Shown: positions 56,656 to 64,000 of the stretch, in pieces
Layout: each line of letters opens with the position of its first letter
Position numbering within the stretch: the stretch's first letter is position 1
The notes under the pieces: model-generated
Databases searched by the model: none
What the model saw: the letters and a program-made list of their open reading frames with translations, nothing else
What the model was told of the DNA's origin: nothing
From: an uncultured Oleiphilaceae bacterium
GTDB lineage: Bacteria; Pseudomonadota; Gammaproteobacteria; Pseudomonadales; Oleiphilaceae
Assembly: GCA_913060665.1 (NCBI GenBank)
Contig: CAJXUY010000009.1
Location: 1-64,000 of the forward strand
Direction of reading: 5' to 3'
Length of the DNA stretch: 64,000 nt
Position numbers and translations under genes: made by a program

Positions 56656-57300
56656 TTATGGGCTTGGAGGTCTCGGTGCCGGTACAGGGGGTGGCGAAGG
56701 GGGTGGCCCGTTACCACCACCATTGCGAGCCACGTCATTAAACTTACCGCTAATTCGCCCTACACCCAAGGAGCCTTGATTAAATTTTCGGGTTAAATAG
56801 CCTGGCTTTTTGCCACCAATTCCGGGGCTGGAATGAGAAATACCTGGGTTATTCTTATTCTTTAGCCAACCTAAAGCGGTCCTGGGTATACTCCTCCGGC
56901 TTTTTGCACTGACCTTACTTGCATTTTTTAACTTTGATCGAGAATAGCTTTTGTTACTATGGCCTTTCCCTTTCGCAGCCGATTTAAAGCGCTGATTTAA
57001 ACTTCTTTTACTGCTACCACGCTTTGGCCTTGAACCCGTTTTTGGTTTTGCCGCTCGATTAAACACCTGTTTAGAAGAACCCTTTCGCGCACTCTTATTA
57101 AATGATGACTTCGCCCGGCCTTTATTTGCAACTTTATTGAACTTAGGTTTAATTGCTTTGGGCTTCGCCCCCATCATTACAAACTTGTTCGTGGCACTTG
57201 AGCCAGGCTTAGTGCTCTGCGACTCTGCCACCCAAGACAAAAAACTAACCACGCAAGCCAGTATGCACAGCACTACCAAACTAAACATCCGTATCGTCAT
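56656..57300 (-). CDS. Secreted or anchored highly basic protein with Pro-rich tail
   Basis: 214 aa. An N-terminal hydrophobic segment (about 5-25) is followed by roughly 150 residues dominated by Lys, Arg, Ser, Asn and Gly with imperfect repeats of the K-F/S-N-K-x-A-x-K-G type. It ends with PPPSPPPVPAPRPPSP. No known family. It might bind polyanions such as LPS, DNA or peptidoglycan. It lies 140 bp before the vWA gene and 19 bp after the TPR gene. The low-complexity tail resembles that of the toxin-like protein at 43485. Confidence 0.6.
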   Translation of the reverse strand: MTIRMFSLVVLCILACVVSFLSWVAESQSTKPGSSATNKFVMMGAKPKAIKPKFNKVANKGRAKSSFNKSARKGSSKQVFNRAAKPKTGSRPKRGSSKRSLNQRFKSAAKGKGHSNKSYSRSKLKNASKVSAKSRRSIPRTALGWLKNKNNPGISHSSPGIGGKKPGYLTRKFNQGSLGVGRISGKFNDVARNGGGNGPPPSPPPVPAPRPPSP

Positions 57301-57319
57301 TTAGCACCTCCAGCAGCCA

Positions 57320-59155
57320 TCAAATCACTTCACACTGCTCAACAGCCTGACTTAACACTCTATCGTCAGGGTTTTTGAATGAACGGGCCAATTTACTTGC
57401 CAAATCAAAAAATCGACTATTAGGCATTCCCGAGCCATAAAGATTCTGAACCATGCAATGACATTGAGCTGAAGCTTTTAAATCACCTCTTCCTTGAGCG
57501 ATCAAGTAATTTCCACATTGATCATAGAAAAGTTTCGCCCCACTCTTTTTGTCATAACGCGAGTGATAAAACAAATCTCTATGCGGCATAGGCCTTCCTT
57601 CCACAAAAGCAGTCATATTTTCTACCAGAGGGCGACCTGGTTCTTCACAACCAAGCTTCTTCACGAAGGTATCAGCATCTCTCGAAGCATAATGCCCAGC
57701 CTTACTCATATTTAACTTACTTGATTTCCAATCATCATACATGGCTGACATATTGCCGTTTTTAAACATGGCACCAAATGATTCGTTCAAGAACTGTTCA
57801 CCTTTTTGTTTATCAAGCATTGAACCCACCATTTTAAATAGAGCCTCTTGTTCCATCTCCATTCTCATCTTAGCAATCGCATAAGTAGCTTCACCCTTAA
57901 AGTACACATCTGACTCTCTCTCACAGAAAAAGTCTTCTTTTCCTGACATGCTAGTAGAAATAAACTTCTCTAAATAACTTAGTAAGAACATGTTCGTCTC
58001 TTTTCCATAAAACACATCAACAAGTTCATGATTTCTTGGTGCAAGCAAATAAATCGAAGTTCGATCTCCATGATAGAATGCAGCCAAAAGATCAGAGGCT
58101 GAGTAATCTTCCGGGTTAAACGGATGAGCAACCAAGTTACCTAAACGAATAGCTTCGGCCAAAGCTGCATTATAACTAAGCTCATCGCCTTCCAATTCAT
58201 AAATTCTAGATAAGTTAAGGTGTAAACTGGAATTCTGGGGGTCCAAGTAAGCAGCGACTTCACAAATCGGTCTGGCATTCTCGACCAATACTTCACTTTC
58301 GTGAACCCCTCTGCCTTTTGCTGCTGGGTCCTCCGGGTGGCCTGCCTCCGCCATACAAAGACCAACAGCCATCCAGATAGCATCACTTTCCGTATCTGGA
58401 TCATTGGAAGAACCCAAAATTAATAAGATCTCACCAACAGAGTCATAGTCGCTATAATAGAGCATGAGTGTTGCGTAATTGAAACCAATCGTCGCCCAAC
58501 CCTTATCCCCCGGACTCAACACCGAAATCACACTCTCGCAAGTAAGCGCCGCAATATATATCGGGTCAATATTTCGAAATGCCGAATGTTTCTTTGTGAC
58601 CAATTCAGGATTATTAGAATCAAAAACCAAACAAATATCTGCAGCCTCTTGTAAGGCCGCCGTACTTCCTCCTTTTACTGCTTGCCCTAATAGATTCAAA
58701 TACTCTTCAACCTTGCCTTCAGATAACAGTTGCTTTGCGGAACTTAAAACCAAAGCGCTATCACCAGCACCATATTCACTCACCCAAGAACATGCTTTAT
58801 TCCTTACCCGGCTTGGAGCTCCTTTTGAGGCACAGATCATAGCAGCTAGCTCACTAGACTCTTCTTCCTCTTCAATCACACTTTCGAGTCGAACGAAAGC
58901 CTCACTCAACTTACCCGACCAGATTAATGCCTTGGCTAAGGAAAGTTTAATTGTTGGAGAGTCTGGCGATTGGCGCTCTGCCTTTCGGCAACTGGATACA
59001 GCTTTAGTAAGTAAACTATTACTTCCTACTTTCAAACCATTGTGGGTCGCTTGATGGCTAAGGTTTTCTACTAATGACAGGCAAGTATCAATTGAAGCTG
59101 TGGCTAACCCTGATAAACCGCTTAACAGCAGTAGTATCAATAAATATCTCAACAT
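57320..59155 (-). CDS. Secreted TPR-like repeat protein, first gene of the Srf-like unit
   Basis: 611 aa. A signal peptide (about 1-21, LLLLSGLSGLATAS) is followed by helical pairs with TPR-like spacing (SPTIKLSLAKALIWSGKLSE, SSLHLNLSRIYELEGDELSY). Many Cys and Gly positions are conserved within the repeats in the style of Sel1-like domains. It should be periplasmic and serve protein-protein contacts. It is the promoter-proximal gene of ten on this strand, with about 195 bp of upstream sequence before the barrel gene. Confidence 0.72.
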   Translation of the reverse strand: MLRYLLILLLLSGLSGLATASIDTCLSLVENLSHQATHNGLKVGSNSLLTKAVSSCRKAERQSPDSPTIKLSLAKALIWSGKLSEAFVRLESVIEEEEESSELAAMICASKGAPSRVRNKACSWVSEYGAGDSALVLSSAKQLLSEGKVEEYLNLLGQAVKGGSTAALQEAADICLVFDSNNPELVTKKHSAFRNIDPIYIAALTCESVISVLSPGDKGWATIGFNYATLMLYYSDYDSVGEILLILGSSNDPDTESDAIWMAVGLCMAEAGHPEDPAAKGRGVHESEVLVENARPICEVAAYLDPQNSSLHLNLSRIYELEGDELSYNAALAEAIRLGNLVAHPFNPEDYSASDLLAAFYHGDRTSIYLLAPRNHELVDVFYGKETNMFLLSYLEKFISTSMSGKEDFFCERESDVYFKGEATYAIAKMRMEMEQEALFKMVGSMLDKQKGEQFLNESFGAMFKNGNMSAMYDDWKSSKLNMSKAGHYASRDADTFVKKLGCEEPGRPLVENMTAFVEGRPMPHRDLFYHSRYDKKSGAKLFYDQCGNYLIAQGRGDLKASAQCHCMVQNLYGSGMPNSRFFDLASKLARSFKNPDDRVLSQAVEQCEVI

Positions 59156-59350
59156 AAATTTTAAAAACCTATAGTCCGAGCAATCCTTTTCCTTATCTTA
59201 CTCTAGGCTGGCTATTTTTAACTAGCGTTTTGTATATCAATAGACTCATAATAAAAACAAAGGTCGGAAAGCCTCTACAGTGTACAACTACGATATGGGT
59301 CAAGCACAGCTATAAAGCGTGGAACGCCTCGGTAATGCAAATGCAAGCGA

Positions 59351-60646
59351 TCAAAAACCTAACTCCGCCCCCACAGCCACTCGATCAGCCTGGTCAAACT
59401 GACCGAAGAGTCCTTTATGATTACCATAAAAACGATCCCCTCCTAAATACACATCCAGGTTCGATATCAGGTTATAGCTCATCTTGACACGAACCAGTCC
59501 GTCATGCCGATTAAGGGAAGATAGATTGCTTGCACGAAACGTCAGCGTATCATTCAGAAAGCGATGCTCCCAGATGAGGGATATTATATTTTCTCTCTCG
59601 TCTTTGACGGTCAAATTGTTTTGACCCAGTACACGACTTTGAAACCATTGAAGCGATATAAGCTGATCGGTCCACCCTTGATAATCAAGCCCAATGACAC
59701 TCCCCCATTGATTGGTTTTTACCACCCCTGGTAATGACACAACACTGCGCTGGTAGCGATCAGTCTCATACGCTAACTCCGTACGCAAAACCCAGTCTCC
59801 CAGTGCGGTACTGGCTGAACCTCCAAGCAAGTGGCTGCGTTCATAATTAGCCGATACGAAAGGGGTCACACCCTCTATGCTTGTTCTCAATACGGGGTCA
59901 TCTATATAGTGGTAGAGATAGTTTAGGGTAATATCCCAACCGTTCCAAAAATGCGCCAAACGGACACCAAAGTCGCTATCCCTAATCCAGTGCGAAGGTG
60001 CCTTTGGGCTTTCTACTCTGTCATCGGTTGCCCCTCCCTTTTGAGGAACCAGCAAAGGACTCGTAAATTCATAAGGTGAGCCGCTAGGGGCCAGCTCATG
60101 AGTGGTTCCATCGACAATCCATAGTATCTGCAAAATACTATCATTGGGTAAAGAGAACTCACCATTAAACATCCAAAGAGGTATACGAGACTCATCAAAG
60201 TCATCCAATAAAAATTCCCGATAGCTCTGCGGATTAACCACATCCAATAACTTTAAGCCATCTGCCTCACCCCAAACAACTTGCTGTTTACCTAGACGCC
60301 AGTACCCCAAGCCTGTTTCAAACTCCCAGTACAACTCGCTCAGCTCCAACCCTCCATGGGGAGCATCGTAGCGAAATGCTCGTCCACTGGCATAGGTGTC
60401 AGGTGTACTAACGGGATTCAACACTGTCTGCTGATCCAGAAAGCCTTTCACTATGAAGGTGAGGTCTCCTTTAGGAAGCTCACCGTTCACCTCCAGGTCA
60501 GCCTCTAACACCTGTTTTTGCCATTCGTTATCTAAATAGTTGTAGGCATTTTCAGCCTTGATTGTTCCACCAATATCTAGAGCCGACACCTCCCGAACAA
60601 CTAGCAACAACAGTAATAACAAAGCAGAGTATTTAGAAAACCTCAC
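59351..60646 (-). CDS. DUF1302-like outer-membrane beta-barrel protein
   Basis: 431 aa from a GTG at 60646, preferred because GGGAG lies 7 nt upstream; a longer ATG reading overlaps the RND gene and hides the signal peptide. After the signal peptide (about 1-23, cut near VSALDIGG) come alternating amphipathic strands ending in Phe (AVGAELGF), as in outer-membrane barrels. WRLGKQQVVWGEADGLKLLDVVNP is a hallmark of DUF1302-like proteins. It is co-transcribed with the RND-LolA fusion and may be its outer-membrane partner. Confidence 0.78.
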   Translation of the reverse strand: MRFSKYSALLLLLLLVVREVSALDIGGTIKAENAYNYLDNEWQKQVLEADLEVNGELPKGDLTFIVKGFLDQQTVLNPVSTPDTYASGRAFRYDAPHGGLELSELYWEFETGLGYWRLGKQQVVWGEADGLKLLDVVNPQSYREFLLDDFDESRIPLWMFNGEFSLPNDSILQILWIVDGTTHELAPSGSPYEFTSPLLVPQKGGATDDRVESPKAPSHWIRDSDFGVRLAHFWNGWDITLNYLYHYIDDPVLRTSIEGVTPFVSANYERSHLLGGSASTALGDWVLRTELAYETDRYQRSVVSLPGVVKTNQWGSVIGLDYQGWTDQLISLQWFQSRVLGQNNLTVKDERENIISLIWEHRFLNDTLTFRASNLSSLNRHDGLVRVKMSYNLISNLDVYLGGDRFYGNHKGLFGQFDQADRVAVGAELGF

Positions 60647-60659
60647 ATCATTACTCCCT

Positions 60660-63600
60660 TTATGGTGCGCCACGTTTGAGCGAGTTACGATTGAATAGGC
60701 TATCGTTGATGGGTGAAACATAATCAGCATCTGATATGCGCCATTGCGTGAGGTGGCCCGTTTTATGGTTTTTAATCTTCAAATAATGCCGTGTCCAAAT
60801 GCCATCTACCTGCCTGATGTCATCCAGTTCCATTGTTTTCAGAGGGTGCAAGTGGGTATCGCTATACTGAGCTTTCATGATGATCCAGTTCTCTGGGTCC
60901 ACCCAGGCTTCGACTTTTCCATATCCCAGTTCCTGGGCAATTTCATCACTTTTCGGCGTTGACTCAAGTACTAACATGCGCTTGCCGCTGAATTCTTCAT
61001 AACCTTTTGTTTTGAAAAAATAATCATTGAGATCAAACTTCCCTTCCTTTTTCATGTCTTCGTAGGTTAGGTCTGTTCCCAAAAAATAGTCGCCACGATC
61101 AGAAGCCGATATCCGCCGCGATTTACGTAACGCAGGGAGGTACAACCACTGGTCATCATCAACCTTAAATGAAGGGTAATCATAGGTTAAAAAAGCGGTA
61201 TCTCGCACGTTACGCGGCGCTAGGTAATACAGAACGGTACGCTTCTCTTCACCAAAGTATTTTCGATACACAACAGCTTCACGTACACGCTCTTTACCGC
61301 GCCTGTCAGTCAATATCATAGAGACCTTAGAGAAGCGCAACGCCCCTTCGTCAACGCTATTGATTTGTTCTGCCACCCACTGCCCTTCTGGCAGTTCAGT
61401 CGCGCTCAAATTAGGGCTAACGAAGATTACCACCGCCAAAATCGCGACCAACAGCGCCAACAAGCTCGTAAACAAAGGTGTTTTTGCCTTAACTTTGGTT
61501 TGACGAATCTGACCAACAACAAAATGTGGTTTGAATAATAGAATCAACGCGGGCAACAGACTCATGCTGAACAAAAAGCTAGTAACCACAGACAACACAA
61601 CGATGGTGCCAAAGTTATTTAATGGCACGACCTCGCTTGAAATCAGCACCCCAAAACCAAACGAAATTGCCAGCAAGTTAAAAAACAAAGCCCGCCCTGT
61701 ACTTGGATAAAAGCGCTTGAGACAGGCCTCGATCGAGCCCGTGACCTGATAGAGTGTTTTGATACGATCAATTGTGTGGATAGCAAAGTCGACCCCCAAA
61801 CCAATGGCAACCGCTGCAAACATTGAGGTACCAATACCGAGCCCGATATTCATTACTACCATAGCGGTGTACACCAGAAGAATGCTGGTTGCCACGGGAA
61901 TGAGCGCAAAAGAACCCGCAACAACAGAGCGAAACAGCAGAGACGACACCAACCAAACCAGAAACAAAGCGATGCCCATACCCATAAAGTGACTGGTCCC
62001 TAGATCTTTGATCCAGTGGTAAGTCAGGTTCACGCGCCCGCTCATTGAAGCTTGAACAGCATCATCATTAAATTCCTGGTCTATGTAACGCTGCAAAGCA
62101 AGTAGCACATTTTTGTTCTCTACAAATGCGCCTTCGTTAAGAAATAAGCGAACGTTGGCTAGACGATAGTCGTAATCCACTTCCTCTTCAAAGTCAGTCG
62201 GCTCTCCCGATGTTGAATATAAAAGAAAGTACTGCGCGATCAGATCTTTATCTTGTGGCAAACGATAAAAGATATCTTTCCCTTCATTCAAAGAGCGGTT
62301 CATTTGTTTGAGGTAATCAACTATGGACACCGCGCCCTGCACATGAGGCAATGTTTGTGCGTAGCGCTGAAGCGCGCCTATCTTTTCAAGTACTTTGGGT
62401 TCGAATATGCCTTCTGCATATCCGGTTTCAATAACGATATCCAGATAATTGGTACCGTCGAAACGCGTATTTATTACGCTATCTGCGATGTATAATGGCT
62501 CATCACTGTGGAAAGAGTCGATGCGGTCATCATTGACAACGAGATAGTTAGAAGACACTAATCCCAGTGCTATCGTCACCACTGATAGCAGCACAATCGT
62601 TTTCGGAAAGCGCATAGTAACCCTACCAAGTAGCAACATCGATTGAGCAAAAATGTCTGGTTTGCTAGCTACTTTTCTCGTTGAAAACTTAGCTATAAGA
62701 CGAGGATGAACACTTGTTTTAAACAACACCATCGCAGCAGGCAATACCATCAATGAATACAACCAAGCGGTCACGACACCTAGAGCCGTAAATAAACCAA
62801 AATACTTGAATGGAGGCATATAAGCCGCAAAATACAAACCCATAAATCCGGCAGCAGTAGTCAGAGTAGTCAGCGTAATGGGGCGCCACATAGACTCCAT
62901 GCTAGCTACGACCGAGTCACTTATAGACTCATTGGGATACTCCGCGCGCCGCTCAAAATACTCGCTGTATATATGAATACTGTCAGCAACAGCAATCCCG
63001 ATCAGGATCACTGGCAACGCATTGGTAATGACGAAAAAAGACACGTCCATAGCCGCCATGCTGCCGAAGGTAACCAGGGCGGAAGCCACAATAATAACAT
63101 TCGCTAGAAGCGTCGGGGCTAAACGTTGAAACGCTATAAACACTATCAAAGTGATAATGAGGGCCGCAATCGGGTTTAACCGACTGGCGTCCGAATCGAT
63201 ATAACTGCCCAAATAACCTGAAATGGCACCTTCGCCTGCAACATGAACCGCCAACCCAGAAGGTAGATTCAATTCGTTGAGGCTGGCGAGTATGGCCTGA
63301 TAGGTCTCTTCTGTTTTGCTGTCATCTAGCAATTCAGTGACGATAAGAGAAGCAGTCTCGTCATTGGCCACGAGTGTTCCCTGATAGAGAGGGAAATCAC
63401 GAATGGCTTCCCGCACAGCAATAGCCTGCTCTTGGCTCACGTCTTCATTTTCATAAAAAGGGGTCACCTCCATGCCATCGTAAGTTCCAACGATATTATT
63501 TTCAGTCGCTAAGCTGGTGATGCCTTCAGGGTCGATGTTTTTAATATTTCGCATGGCATCAGTAATCTGCCAAATTGCTGTCAGGCCCTCTGGTGTAAAA

Positions 63601-63851
63601 ATTGACCCTTCAGCCACTAGCGCAATCACCATGGGGTCACTAAGACCAAATATGTCTCTAACTTTTTCCTTGTATACGAGCGCGGGGTTATCTTTTTCCA
63701 AAAAAGCGTCGGCGCTGGTATCCTTTTGTAACTGCGGTATAAAGCTACCAAACCCAATCATCAAGCTAATACCAACAACAATAACTAGTTTGGGGTGCGT
63801 AACCACCCACCTGAAAAACGCGTCTATGGTAACGGGAAATTTCTTGTTCAT
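60660..63851 (-). CDS. RND/MMPL transporter fused to a LolA-like lipoprotein-sorting domain
   Basis: 1063 aa. Residues 1 to about 790 are an RND/MMPL-type permease with twelve membrane helices in two halves, each with a large periplasmic loop (SADAFLEKDNPALVYKEKVR, VNDDRIDSFHSDEPLYIADS). About 820-1063 is an outer-membrane lipoprotein-sorting (LolA-like) domain (VYRKYFGEEKRTVLYYLAPR, DQWLYLPALRKSRRIS, YEDMKKEGKFDL). These are usually separate adjacent genes; here they are one polypeptide. The system likely extracts a lipid or lipoprotein from the inner membrane and hands it on toward the barrel encoded next. Confidence 0.88.
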   Translation of the reverse strand: MNKKFPVTIDAFFRWVVTHPKLVIVVGISLMIGFGSFIPQLQKDTSADAFLEKDNPALVYKEKVRDIFGLSDPMVIALVAEGSIFTPEGLTAIWQITDAMRNIKNIDPEGITSLATENNIVGTYDGMEVTPFYENEDVSQEQAIAVREAIRDFPLYQGTLVANDETASLIVTELLDDSKTEETYQAILASLNELNLPSGLAVHVAGEGAISGYLGSYIDSDASRLNPIAALIITLIVFIAFQRLAPTLLANVIIVASALVTFGSMAAMDVSFFVITNALPVILIGIAVADSIHIYSEYFERRAEYPNESISDSVVASMESMWRPITLTTLTTAAGFMGLYFAAYMPPFKYFGLFTALGVVTAWLYSLMVLPAAMVLFKTSVHPRLIAKFSTRKVASKPDIFAQSMLLLGRVTMRFPKTIVLLSVVTIALGLVSSNYLVVNDDRIDSFHSDEPLYIADSVINTRFDGTNYLDIVIETGYAEGIFEPKVLEKIGALQRYAQTLPHVQGAVSIVDYLKQMNRSLNEGKDIFYRLPQDKDLIAQYFLLYSTSGEPTDFEEEVDYDYRLANVRLFLNEGAFVENKNVLLALQRYIDQEFNDDAVQASMSGRVNLTYHWIKDLGTSHFMGMGIALFLVWLVSSLLFRSVVAGSFALIPVATSILLVYTAMVVMNIGLGIGTSMFAAVAIGLGVDFAIHTIDRIKTLYQVTGSIEACLKRFYPSTGRALFFNLLAISFGFGVLISSEVVPLNNFGTIVVLSVVTSFLFSMSLLPALILLFKPHFVVGQIRQTKVKAKTPLFTSLLALLVAILAVVIFVSPNLSATELPEGQWVAEQINSVDEGALRFSKVSMILTDRRGKERVREAVVYRKYFGEEKRTVLYYLAPRNVRDTAFLTYDYPSFKVDDDQWLYLPALRKSRRISASDRGDYFLGTDLTYEDMKKEGKFDLNDYFFKTKGYEEFSGKRMLVLESTPKSDEIAQELGYGKVEAWVDPENWIIMKAQYSDTHLHPLKTMELDDIRQVDGIWTRHYLKIKNHKTGHLTQWRISDADYVSPINDSLFNRNSLKRGAP

Positions 63852-64000
63852 TTCACTCTCCGGTTATTAGATATAAATATGCGTACACATGTATTATGCA
63901 AAAAAATCGGCAGTTTTTTCCCACACAACAGGCTGTCTAACAATCGCTCGATGCCCAAACCCTTCAGTTGAAAAAAGAGCGGCACTTTGCCAGTTTCGCT
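63848..64000 (-). CDS. Possible 3' end of an upstream gene, cut by the window
   Basis: A minus-strand frame is open from the window edge to a stop that overlaps the ATG of the RND gene (ATGA). It includes VPLFFQLKGLGIERLLDSLL. The 4-bp stop-start overlap suggests a coupled upstream gene, but only about 50 residues are visible and they match no family I know. It could also be chance. Confidence 0.3.
   Translation of the reverse strand, partial: SETGKVPLFFQLKGLGIERLLDSLLCGKKLPIFLHNTCVRIFISNNRRVK

Overview
The window reads as chromosomal DNA of a free-living, probably marine, AT-leaning gammaproteobacterium. The lineage is inferred from purE-purK, Fe-sodB, groES-groEL behind a sigma-32-like promoter, fxsA, yajQ, type II secretion genes gspN-gspC-gspD, LemA/M48 and several c-di-GMP proteins. 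I cannot name the genus. No rRNA, CRISPR array, transposase or integrase was seen.

Layout. 1-27,100 is core-like: tRNA-Val and tRNA-Asp, a phasin-like protein, a lipoprotein, an MCP-like soluble protein paired with an ODP-type di-iron protein, purEK, sodB, a GGDEF-EAL protein, lemA plus M48 peptidase, a gspNCD fragment of type II secretion, groESL, fxsA, an SDR, an ATL protein, an AmpG-like transporter, yajQ, two more GGDEF proteins and initiator tRNA-Met. 27,100-30,700 is a gene-poor accessory patch with a degenerate copy of part of the initiator tRNA, a LuxR-type HTH fragment, orphan ORFs and a TacA/TacT-like toxin-antitoxin pair.

31,290-34,620 is a small ring-cleavage operon: flavin reductase, flavin-dependent oxygenase, SCP2-like protein and extradiol dioxygenase. 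It looks like HsaB/HsaA/HsaC-type steroid or aromatic catabolism, with palindromic operators upstream. It ends in a decayed stretch that keeps scraps of a flavoprotein and a LysR gene. 35,040-41,370 is a GntR-headed operon with a TauABC-like ABC transporter, an M20 deacylase and an amidase. A LysR/TSUP (TauE-like) divergent pair lies beside it. Together they suggest import and hydrolysis of an amide-linked small molecule, perhaps a sulfonate.

43,485-59,155 is the most unusual part: about 15.7 kb of ten genes, all on the minus strand, centred on homologues of the poorly understood SrfA-SrfB-SrfC proteins (a membrane protein, an Hsp70/actin-fold ATPase and a large P-loop GTPase-like protein). 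With them are a periplasmic trypsin-like protease, a membrane-anchored vWA protein, a TPR/Sel1-like secreted protein, a very basic secreted protein, a TM protein with an Ig/cadherin-like tail, a secreted protein with two TAXI solute-binding domains in tandem, and a secreted protein ending in a domain that resembles polymorphic-toxin/CdiA tips. I infer one envelope-spanning system. 59,350-63,850 holds an RND/MMPL transporter fused to a LolA-like lipoprotein-sorting domain, followed by a DUF1302-like outer-membrane barrel.
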